From assembly GCA_003560215.1 (NCBI GenBank), contig PWIY01000280.1:1-6054 (forward strand): DNA of 6,054 nucleotides, written 5' to 3'. A program made the translations under genes and the position numbers. Shown here one piece after another: positions 1-5,472 of this stretch (its first letter is position 1; every line of letters starts with the position of its first letter). The notes under the pieces are model-generated. The model saw only the letters and a program-made list of their open reading frames with translations, made no database searches and was not told the DNA's origin. Origin of the DNA: Bacteroidales bacterium. GTDB taxonomy: Bacteria > Bacteroidota > Bacteroidia > Bacteroidales > UBA7960.

Positions 1-568
1 GAACCGAATCCGCATCATTGAAGCCAGCCGTGAGCGTATCGGCAGCCGTTCCCTTTGTCACCCCGGGAGAATCAGGCTCTCCGTAGGTCAGGGCACCCGA
101 CCCGGCTTTGATCAGGAAGCTGTCGCCATGCCCGTGATAGCATCCTTCAAACTTCATCACCATATCCCGGCCGGTATAACCCCTGGCCAGCCGCAAGGCA
201 CTCATGGTAGCTTCAGTACCGGAATTGACCATTCTTACACGCTCAACTGACGGAACCATTTCACAGATCAGCTCCGCCAGTTCAATTTCTCCCAGGGTCG
301 GCGCACCAAAACTGGTCCCCTGTGCCGCCACATCATGCAGCCTTTGGGTCACTTCCGGGTGTGCATGACCAAGTATCATCGGGCCCCACGAACCCACATA
401 ATCGATAAATCCGTTCCCGTCAATATCATACACACGTGATCCGCTGGCTTTTTCAATAAAAAGCGGTTCAATCCCCACGCTTTTGAAGGCCCTTGCCGGA
501 GAATTCACCCCTCCGGGTATACTGTTCAGTGCACGATTAAATGCCTCTATACTTTTGTCTTTAACCAT
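1..568 (-). CDS. hemL: Glutamate-1-semialdehyde 2,1-aminomutase, N-terminal part (runs off left edge)
   Basis: This PLP-dependent cytosolic enzyme moves the amino group of glutamate-1-semialdehyde to give 5-aminolevulinate, the second step of the C5 pathway after HemA. The window holds 189 complete codons plus one base; the family is usually about 430 residues, so roughly the first 44% is present. Recognisable family stretches are SIPGGVNSPARAF (residues 16-28), DIDGNGFIDYVGSWGP (48-63), LGHAHPEV (66-73), the cofactor-phosphate motif NSGTEATMSA (115-124) and FEGCYHGHGDS (140-150). The PLP-binding lysine would lie beyond the edge. The ATG at 568 is chosen because the family's N-terminal motif begins shortly after it, and it is only 17 bp after the hemB stop, which fits an operon. 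No Shine-Dalgarno sequence precedes it; the leader is A/T-rich. Related class III aminotransferases share the fold, but the GGVNSPARAF and CYHGHGD motifs make hemL near certain. Confidence 0.96.
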   Translation of the reverse strand, partial: MVKDKSIEAFNRALNSIPGGVNSPARAFKSVGIEPLFIEKASGSRVYDIDGNGFIDYVGSWGPMILGHAHPEVTQRLHDVAAQGTSFGAPTLGEIELAELICEMVPSVERVRMVNSGTEATMSALRLARGYTGRDMVMKFEGCYHGHGDSFLIKAGSGALTYGEPDSPGVTKGTAADTLTAGFNDADSV

Positions 569-585
569 AAAACAACTTTTTCTGA

Positions 586-1554
586 TTATAATTCTGAAAT
601 AATTTCCTGGGTATGATAAGAGATGATGATGTCGGCACCAGCACGACGGATGGAGGTCAGAATCTCGCGTACAATCCTTTTCTCATCGATCCAGCCATTT
701 CGCGCGGCAGCCTTGACCATCGCAAATTCCCCGCTCACATTGTAGGCAGCCACCGGGATATTGAAATTGTTTTTCACCTCACTGATTACATCCAGGTAGC
801 TCAGTGCAGGCTTCACCATCACAATATCCGCCCCTTCATCGATATCCAAAGCCACCTCACGCAGGGCCTCCTTTTTATTGGCCGGATCCATCTGGTAAGT
901 GGCACGATCGCCGAATGAAGGGGCACTTTGGGCCGCTTCACGAAACGGGCCGTAAAACGCAGAAGAGTATTTGGCTGAATAGGACATGAGCGGCATATTG
1001 TGAAACCCTTTCCGTTCAAGCGCCTGCCTGATGGCCCCGATCCGGCCGTCCATCATGTCACTGGGTGCGATCATGTCCGCACCGGCTTCTGCCAGGCAGA
1101 GAGATTGCCTCACAAGGGTATCCACGGTTGAATCATTGTCCACATCCCCGTCAACAATGGTTCCGCAATGCCCGTGCAGGGTATATTCGCAATTACACAC
1201 ATCTGCAATGACAAACAGGTCCGGCATCTCCTTTTTCAGGGCACGGATGGCCCGCTGAACAATTCCATCCGGATCACAGGCCACATCGCCCGTTTCATCC
1301 TTTTGCTCCGGAATGCCGAACAGCAATACTGATCTGACCCCTTTCCCGGCCAGCATCTTGCCATATTCCACCAGCTGATCCACCGAAAGCTGGTAATTAC
1401 CGGGCAATGATTCCACCGGGTTGCGGATGTTTTTCCCGTGTGTCACAAATAAAGGCATGACCAGACAATCCCTGGTCAGTGAAGTTTCACGAACCATGGC
1501 CCGGGTCACTCCTGACTTCCTCAATCGTCGCAATCTTGTATCCGGAAATTTCAT
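586..1554 (-). CDS. hemB: Porphobilinogen synthase (5-aminolevulinate dehydratase), zinc type
   Basis: A cytosolic enzyme that condenses two 5-aminolevulinate molecules into porphobilinogen. At 322 residues it has the normal family length and begins with a typical RLRRLRKS...VRET lead-in. The two Schiff-base lysines are visible: K195 in SYSAKYSSAFYGPFR and K248 in MVKPALSYLDVI. The metal site DVCNCEYTLHGHCG carries three cysteines (C120, C122, C130), the signature of the zinc-dependent class rather than the aspartate-rich magnesium class. The active-site lid stretch MIAPSDMMDGR is at 161-171. The gene lies between hemD (201 bp upstream, with a repeat-bearing spacer) and hemL (17 bp downstream). 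The ATG at 1554 gives the family N-terminus; no Shine-Dalgarno sequence is seen in the A/T-rich leader. The wide upstream gap leaves room for an internal promoter, but I could not identify one that matches the Bacteroidota consensus. Confidence 0.98.
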   Translation of the reverse strand: MKFPDTRLRRLRKSGVTRAMVRETSLTRDCLVMPLFVTHGKNIRNPVESLPGNYQLSVDQLVEYGKMLAGKGVRSVLLFGIPEQKDETGDVACDPDGIVQRAIRALKKEMPDLFVIADVCNCEYTLHGHCGTIVDGDVDNDSTVDTLVRQSLCLAEAGADMIAPSDMMDGRIGAIRQALERKGFHNMPLMSYSAKYSSAFYGPFREAAQSAPSFGDRATYQMDPANKKEALREVALDIDEGADIVMVKPALSYLDVISEVKNNFNIPVAAYNVSGEFAMVKAAARNGWIDEKRIVREILTSIRRAGADIIISYHTQEIISEL

Positions 1555-1582
1555 TGTGCTTTAATTTTGATTGAATTGATTT

Positions 1583-1756
1583 TTACATTGTACAAATCAC
1601 TTTATTGGATGCGTCGGCTGCGTCACACGATCGCGGTAACATTTTACCGGATGCTTCATCGGCACGCCATTCCACCCGATGTTTCCCGACAATGATCGCA
1701 GGCATCATCTTCCCGATGCCACATTCTGGTCGCACACGCCATATCCCATGATGCAT
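1583..1756 (-). CDS. Possible small ORF overlapping the hemD stop (57 aa, unrecognised)
   Basis: A 57-codon open frame whose ATG (1756-1754) shares a base with the hemD stop codon, giving TGATG, an arrangement typical of translational coupling. It ends at TAA (1585-1583), 28 bp before hemB. The predicted product begins MHHGIWRVRPECG and ends KVICTM. It has three cysteines (C12, C44, C55), is rather basic and has no clear membrane segment or signal peptide. I recognise no family. Against it: the frame lies over a degenerate tandem duplication, a stop-free run of this length is not rare by chance, and hem operons usually have no gene here. It is as likely to be decayed spacer as a gene. Confidence 0.2.
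   Translation of the reverse strand: MHHGIWRVRPECGIGKMMPAIIVGKHRVEWRADEASGKMLPRSCDAADASNKVICTM
1608..1749. repeat. Degenerate tandem duplication (about 71 bp x 2) in the hemD-hemB spacer
   Basis: The 201-bp gap between hemD and hemB appears to be built from two diverged copies, 1608-1677 and 1678-1749, each starting with GATG. Shared landmarks in the same order are GATCGC (1629-1634 and 1694-1699), CCGGATGC or CCCGATGC in mid-unit (around 1650 and 1715), and CACGCCAT (1663-1670 and 1735-1742, 72 bp apart). Gaps are needed to align them. GATG recurs at 1608, 1650, 1678, 1715, 1750 and 1786, about 36 bp apart on average, so a weaker third partial copy may reach into the hemD 3' end. A small hairpin, GGCATC/GATGCC with an 8-nt loop, sits at 1701-1720. 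The alignment was made by eye and the similarity is partial. Confidence 0.4.
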
Positions 1757-2526
1757 CACCCTGATTGCGTGTTGTAATAATTCATGATGCCCTCTGCAAT
1801 CCCTTCCGAATGCATTTCCGAAGCAACCACCAGGGGCTGAATCCCGGATTGTGCTACCGCCCCGGCGGTAGTACGTCCGATACAGGCAATTCTCAGAGTT
1901 TGCAGGTCAACCTTCCCTTCTGCAACCCGGCAAAAGTTATCAAACCCTGATTGACTGGTGAAAATAATCATGTCATAACGACCCTCAATCACCCTTTGCA
2001 AAACCCCGTGATCAATGCAACGCGGCATCACCGTCTCATATACATTGACCCTGGTCACAGCAGCTGTATCCCCGAGGGCTCCGGCAATGGTTCCAGGCGC
2101 CAGGTTTCCTGCAGGGAACAATACACGGTATCCTTTTCCCCTGAAAACCTCCCTGAGTTCCCGGGCAAAACCTTCACCTGTTCCGTCATGGCTGATGTAG
2201 TCCGCCACGTAACCGTACGCCTCCAGGGCAGAAGCCGTCGGGGTTCCGATCACCGCCATCCTGATATGCTCGGGCAAAACAACCCCGCCCGTTTGCTCCT
2301 CCAACCGGCCAAAGAATTGCTGTACACCATTGGAACTGGTAAAAACGATCCAGCCAAAGCCATCAAGCCCCTTAAAAATCCGTTCTCCCTCCTCCGTCAA
2401 CGCTGCCTTCCGGATCTCAATCATGGGCATCTCCAACACTGTGCCGCCCTGCCCGGCAATGAGCTCCTTCAGTCTTTCTGACCTGCCTTCCGGCCTTGTC
2501 GAAACAAATACTTTACCTTTCACCAT
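1756..2526 (-). CDS. hemD: Uroporphyrinogen-III synthase
   Basis: A cytosolic enzyme that cyclises hydroxymethylbilane and inverts ring D to make uroporphyrinogen III. At 256 residues it is of normal length, and it shows the two Rossmann-like lobes of this poorly conserved family: VFVSTRPEGRSERL at 6-19, VFTSSNGVQQFF at 61-72, VIGTPTASALEAYGY at 92-106, then FPAGNLAPGTI at 137-147, VNVYET at 160-165 with the conserved tyrosine Y163, IIFTSQSGFDNF at 187-198 and IACIGRTTAGA at 213-223. The position directly after hemC supports the call. The ATG at 2526 gives the family's short N-terminus and has no Shine-Dalgarno sequence. Unlike its operon neighbours, hemD is separated from hemC by 76 bp and from hemB by 201 bp, and both gaps contain repeats. 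Its stop codon overlaps a possible small ORF (TGATG). Confidence 0.93.
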   Translation of the reverse strand: MVKGKVFVSTRPEGRSERLKELIAGQGGTVLEMPMIEIRKAALTEEGERIFKGLDGFGWIVFTSSNGVQQFFGRLEEQTGGVVLPEHIRMAVIGTPTASALEAYGYVADYISHDGTGEGFARELREVFRGKGYRVLFPAGNLAPGTIAGALGDTAAVTRVNVYETVMPRCIDHGVLQRVIEGRYDMIIFTSQSGFDNFCRVAEGKVDLQTLRIACIGRTTAGAVAQSGIQPLVVASEMHSEGIAEGIMNYYNTQSG

Positions 2527-2545
2527 AGCTTACCATATTCCATTC

Positions 2546-2620
2546 GTCAACCCGGATCAATTCAACCCGGATCAATTCAACCCGGATCCATTCAGCCCTT
2601 ATTCATTCATTCCTGATTTT
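2546..2620. repeat. 15-bp tandem repeat array across the hemC stop codon and hemC-hemD spacer
   Basis: Five consecutive 15-bp units can be laid out without gaps: 2546-2560, 2561-2575, 2576-2590, 2591-2605 and 2606-2620. The first three are nearly identical; on the minus strand they read TTGATCCGGGTTGAA with one or two changes. The fourth matches its neighbour at 11 of 15 positions, and the fifth, inside the end of hemC, is more diverged. Read in the hemC frame they encode K-IRNE, stop-IRAE, W-IRVE, L-IRVE and L-IRVD. The hemC stop TGA occupies the position that is TGG or TTG in the next units. Because the unit is a multiple of three, copy-number change keeps the frame. Origin by replication slippage is an inference. 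Confidence 0.85.
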
Positions 2621-3532
2621 TTCCAAAATCTGATCCCCGCCTTCCCGAAGAAGCTTTTCAGCCAGTTTCCTTCCCAGGGCTTCCGCTTCCGCGGGATGAC
2701 CGCTCAGGCTGTCCCTGATATAAAGTTGTCCGTCGGGCAATGCCACAAAGCCGGTGATCGAAAAAGTGGCTTCTGTGGTTTGCGTATAACACCCCGCAGG
2801 GATCTGACATCCCCCCTCCAGGGTATTCAGGAAAGCCCTTTCGACCCTTGCAGCAAGCCATGTAGGCACATGGTTAAACCTGTCGCACAATGATTGCATG
2901 TACGGATCATTTTCCCGGGTTTCCACGGCAATGATCCCCTGGCTGACTGCCGGGATAAAAAGATCCGGGGGCAGTATTTCTGTGATGTAGTGGTCAAGAC
3001 CGGTTCTTTGCAGGCCTGCCGCAGCCATCACAGTAGCCTCGCAAAGGCCCTCCTCCATTTTTCTCAGCCTGGTCTGCACATTGCCCCGGATATCTACAAT
3101 CTGTGGCTTGTTGTTCAGATGCAGCAGGCCGGCTTTCCTTCTCAGGCTGGAAGTGCCAACCCTGTCGTTGCTGTTCAGCTCATGGAGTTTCCTGTGATTT
3201 AAACTTACAAGGGCATCCCTGAAATCACCCCGTTCAAGTACCGCCCCCAGAGCAAAACCCGGAGGCAAAGTTGTGGGGATATCTTTCAGGCTGTGCACGG
3301 CCATGTCTATCTCACCAGAGGCCAGCGCATTTTCAAGCTCTTTGGTAAACAACCCTTTATCGCCAATCTTCGACAAGGCCACATCCAGAATCTTATCCCC
3401 CCTGGTCTTAATCACCTCGATCTCAGTGTCAACCTCAGGCGCCAGATCAGCGATCTTTTCCTGCACCCGCTCTGCCTGATAAAGGGCCAGCCTGCTACCC
3501 CTGCTTCCGATTTTTACCGTTTTCCTATTCAT
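2603..3532 (-). CDS. hemC: Hydroxymethylbilane synthase (porphobilinogen deaminase)
   Basis: A cytosolic enzyme that joins four porphobilinogen molecules head to tail into hydroxymethylbilane, using a covalently attached dipyrromethane cofactor. With the ATG at 3532 the product is 309 residues, the family's usual length, and its landmarks fall on E. coli numbering: KIGSRGSRLAL at 7-17, the catalytic aspartate D84 in HSLKDIP, R131 and R132 in SSLRRK, R155 in NVQTRLRK, and the cofactor cysteine C242 in LEGGCQIP. The open frame extends upstream to 3619, but those codons lie inside hemA and add non-family residues; an ATG at 3550 is a weaker alternative. The chosen ATG overlaps the hemA end by 8 nt (ATGAATAG), suggesting translational coupling. 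The last codons (IRNE) and the stop lie within a 15-bp tandem array that continues into the spacer before hemD. Confidence 0.97.
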   Translation of the reverse strand: MNRKTVKIGSRGSRLALYQAERVQEKIADLAPEVDTEIEVIKTRGDKILDVALSKIGDKGLFTKELENALASGEIDMAVHSLKDIPTTLPPGFALGAVLERGDFRDALVSLNHRKLHELNSNDRVGTSSLRRKAGLLHLNNKPQIVDIRGNVQTRLRKMEEGLCEATVMAAAGLQRTGLDHYITEILPPDLFIPAVSQGIIAVETRENDPYMQSLCDRFNHVPTWLAARVERAFLNTLEGGCQIPAGCYTQTTEATFSITGFVALPDGQLYIRDSLSGHPAEAEALGRKLAEKLLREGGDQILEKIRNE

Positions 3533-4784
3533 CGTGCTTAAATATTTCATTGACCAAATCCAGCGACCGCCCAGAAGAGTGATGCCTGAATGCATCCCGC
3601 AGGTTCTTAATGAGCACACGGGTATATTTGCGCGTCATCCGGTCGGTGTATTCCTCAATCAGGTTCAGTTTCTTTTCATCCTCCAGCTGCTTGTAAACAT
3701 CCAGTTCATCCTCCCTGATTTTCTGCAGATTCTCCGTAATAGCACGGATCACAGGCCTCAGCACCAGGCTGTCATACCATTCCATAAATGCACCGGCCAC
3801 CTCATCAATGATCTCTCCGGCCTGTTTAACACCGGCCTTCCTTTGTTCAAAAGTTGCATCAACCACCGGCTGAATGTCATCAATCCCCAGCAGGTGCACA
3901 CCTTTTAAATCAGCCACAGAAGGGTCAATGTTTCTGGGGGCCGAAAGATCAACAAGCAACTGTGGATCCTCCTGATGCCCGGCCCGGGATGCTATCAGGT
4001 CAGATTCCCTGATCACATAGTCTGCAGCCGCTGTTGCCGCAATCACAATATCACTGCCTGGCAGTGCCTCCCTGAATGTTTCAAAAGGCATGGTTTCGGC
4101 CTGGTATTCGCGTGCAAGAGCCCGGTCATTGGCCAGGGTTCGATTCGAAATGACTATGTTTCTTACACCATGTTTCACAAGATAATGCAGGGCAAGCCGC
4201 CCGGTTTCGCCGGATCCGATCAGGAGAATTTTTTTCTCCGGCAGATCGGGGCATAATTTGCGGCAATGATCCACCGCCACCTTGCTCAGGGAAGCTGGTC
4301 CGCGTTGGATGGAGGTTTCACAGCGAACCCGGCTGCCAGCCTCAAAAGACTTCTGAAAAAGCCGCATCAGCACCAGGCCTGCCTGGCCGTTTCCCCGGCA
4401 CAGGGCGTAAGCATCCTTTACCTGTTTCACGATCTGGTCCTCGCCGATTACCACTGAATCCATTCCGGCAATAACCCGGAAGAGGTGTTTGACAGCAGCC
4501 TGTTTTGTATACTCAAAAAAGGAGCAGGCATGATCTCCGTGAACCCTCCTGAATTCAGCCAGTAACCTGATCAGTTCTTTACCAGGCTTCCTGTCGCAGG
4601 GTTCTCCCTCATGGTAATAATACAGTTCTGTACGATGGCAGGTGGAAACCGGTACAATTTCAGTGAACCCGGATTTGAGAAGGGCAAGCCGGGCAAATTC
4701 AGCAGCCTCCTCCTCTCCGAGGCTGAAAAGCTGACGGATATCCTGCGTGGCAGTTCTGTGACTGATCCCTACTACACCAATCAT
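3525..4784 (-). CDS. hemA: Glutamyl-tRNA reductase
   Basis: Cytosolic NADPH-dependent enzyme that reduces glutamyl-tRNA(Glu) to glutamate-1-semialdehyde, the committed and usually regulated step of the C5 pathway. At 419 residues it has full family length. Visible parts are the N-terminal VVGISHRTAT (4-13), the catalytic cysteine C49 in STCHRTELYY, KHLFRVIAGMDSVVIGEDQIVKQ (99-121, a family signature given here in short: H100, G107, D109, G114, E115, Q117), the nucleotide-binding GSGETG (190-195), ISNRT (212-216), DLSAPRNIDP (279-288) and a C-terminal helical dimerisation domain (about 320-419). The residue after the catalytic cysteine is His50, where most homologues have Asn. The ATG at 4784 gives the standard start; no Shine-Dalgarno sequence precedes it. 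It is the first gene of the hem operon and overlaps hemC by 8 nt. A promoter should lie just upstream, but I could not assign one with confidence. Confidence 0.98.
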   Translation of the reverse strand: MIGVVGISHRTATQDIRQLFSLGEEEAAEFARLALLKSGFTEIVPVSTCHRTELYYYHEGEPCDRKPGKELIRLLAEFRRVHGDHACSFFEYTKQAAVKHLFRVIAGMDSVVIGEDQIVKQVKDAYALCRGNGQAGLVLMRLFQKSFEAGSRVRCETSIQRGPASLSKVAVDHCRKLCPDLPEKKILLIGSGETGRLALHYLVKHGVRNIVISNRTLANDRALAREYQAETMPFETFREALPGSDIVIAATAAADYVIRESDLIASRAGHQEDPQLLVDLSAPRNIDPSVADLKGVHLLGIDDIQPVVDATFEQRKAGVKQAGEIIDEVAGAFMEWYDSLVLRPVIRAITENLQKIREDELDVYKQLEDEKKLNLIEEYTDRMTRKYTRVLIKNLRDAFRHHSSGRSLDLVNEIFKHDE

Positions 4785-5146
4785 AACAATTGCAGATAAA
4801 ATTGAAAGTAAAAAAACACTTTACTGTTGCCGGCACCGGACATTCATTGCTTACGCAGGAACGTTCGGGTAAAAGATCAGCTCAATGGGGGAGGTCGTGA
4901 AAATAAGGAAAGGTCAGAAAGCCGGCCAAAATCATTGGAAGTTCCGGGAGTATACGGTATGACCGGACAGGCAACAATCGCAAACAACGAGCCGGACCGG
5001 GCGACGTCTCCGGTCAGGGAAAACTTGTGATCTGACCCTGAGCGATGGTACCTGGGCAGATCCTCACCCGGTTCATCAGAGATTGAATTTGCCTGACCTG
5101 AAGCATCCAGTTTTCCGGAAATAAAAGCTGCATAACTGAAGACGTT
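4785..5146. other. Spacer upstream of hemA, no convincing gene
   Basis: These 362 bp separate the small membrane protein gene from hemA. They should contain the hemA promoter and leader. No tRNA, riboswitch core or known small RNA could be recognised. On the minus strand the frame of the small protein stays open for 89 codons after its TAA, to a TGA at 4879-4877, but without an ATG, and the translation matches nothing I know. A plus-strand frame at 4827-5030 is also open and equally unconvincing. Two alternative 6-bp stems (GGTCAG/CTGACC, 5012-5017 with 5032-5037, or TCAGGG/CCCTGA, 5014-5019 with 5036-5041) lie near 5012-5041 without a T-run. Confidence 0.5.
4807..4825. promoter_or_regulatory. 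Inverted repeat just upstream of hemA
   Basis: AGTAAA (4807-4812) and TTTACT (4820-4825) form a 6-bp inverted repeat with a 7-nt A-rich centre, ending 22 bp before the hemA start codon. It could be a regulator site or a weak leader hairpin for the hem operon. The arms are short and A/T-rich, so chance is a real possibility. Confidence 0.25.
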
Positions 5147-5323
5147 TTAGTCTGCTTCCTGCCCCGGGTTGCCCGGCTGTAAAACCACTTTCTTTTCGGG
5201 GTTTTCAGCCTCCGCCGGCCCTTTATCACCGGAATACACATAATAAAGGCCAAAACTGAGGGAATATACCACGCCCAGTATTAACCAGGGAAAAAAGGAA
5301 GAAAACAGGCCGATAAAAAACAT
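5147..5323 (-). CDS. Small single-pass membrane protein (58 aa, unrecognised)
   Basis: A 58-codon gene between the histidine kinase and hemA. The first 31 residues are strongly hydrophobic and aromatic, starting MFFIGLFSSFFPWLILG and continuing with VVYSLSFGLYYVYSG, enough for one transmembrane helix at about residues 6-30. The rest (32-58) is a polar, proline- and glycine-containing tail with mixed charge (GDKGPAEAENPEKK, ending PGNPGQEAD). This split into a clean membrane anchor and a hydrophilic tail is what argues for a real gene. The ATG at 5323 is the first in the frame and has no Shine-Dalgarno sequence. A Bacteroidota-like promoter candidate lies 54 bp upstream. There is no cleavable signal peptide or known domain, and I do not assign a function. 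The 362-bp gap before hemA suggests it is not part of the hem transcription unit, though this is an inference. Confidence 0.7.
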   Translation of the reverse strand: MFFIGLFSSFFPWLILGVVYSLSFGLYYVYSGDKGPAEAENPEKKVVLQPGNPGQEAD

Positions 5324-5331
5324 ATCCGGTT

Positions 5332-5344
5332 TTGATCAGATCAA
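5332..5344. promoter_or_regulatory. Perfect 13-bp inverted repeat upstream of the small membrane protein gene
   Basis: TTGATCAGATCAA is a perfect palindrome of 6-bp arms around one central base. It lies 8 bp upstream of the ATG at 5323 and downstream of the candidate promoter, so in the predicted untranslated leader. It could be an operator; it also contains two GATC sites, and chance occurrence is possible. Confidence 0.3.
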
Positions 5345-5376
5345 TCATTCATTCTACACTGATGATCGGAACGACT

Positions 5377-5406
5377 AAAATATAACAGTTTTGCCTGCCA
5401 TCCAAA
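5377..5406 (-). promoter_or_regulatory. Candidate Bacteroidota-type promoter for the small membrane protein gene
   Basis: On the minus strand TTTG (5406-5403) and TATATTTT (5384-5377) are 18 bp apart. The known Bacteroidota housekeeping promoter has TTTG near -33 and TAnnTTTG near -7; the -7 element here matches at all but the last base. Transcription would start near 5370, giving a leader of about 45-50 nt before the ATG at 5323. The A/T-rich setting makes a chance match possible. Confidence 0.4.
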
Positions 5407-5472
5407 CAATTCGTCATTTTCCAGGCCAACAAGGAAAATTTTTATTGATTCCTGATAAGGTTGAGGCACCGG

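Noticed and set aside
1951..2481. Plus-strand 176-codon frame antisense to hemD
   Set aside because: The minus-strand hemD reading has family motifs throughout; the antisense frame has none.
2330..2893. Plus-strand 187-codon frame with FNPDQ-type pentapeptide repeats
   Set aside because: It is antisense to well-supported hemC and hemD. The pentapeptides are the reverse reading of the 15-bp array, not evidence of a repeat protein.
3533..3619. Upstream extension of hemC to an ATG at 3619
   Set aside because: It would add 29 residues with no family similarity and deepen the overlap with hemA; the ATG at 3532 aligns exactly with E. coli residue numbers.
4827..5030. Plus-strand 67-codon frame upstream of hemA
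   Set aside because: No recognisable family, low-complexity polar composition, no promoter or ribosome-binding evidence, and opposite to all neighbours.
5012..5041. Stem-loop considered as a transcription terminator
   Set aside because: Only two mutually exclusive 6-bp stems with 14-16 nt loops and no T-run on either strand.
4785..5146. Possible riboswitch or small RNA upstream of hemA
   Set aside because: I looked for cobalamin riboswitch, RNase P, SRP RNA and tmRNA core motifs and found none.
5014..5253. Minus-strand 79-codon frame
   Set aside because: It overlaps the small membrane protein gene in another frame, is very basic with no domain or hydrophobic pattern, and has no upstream signals.
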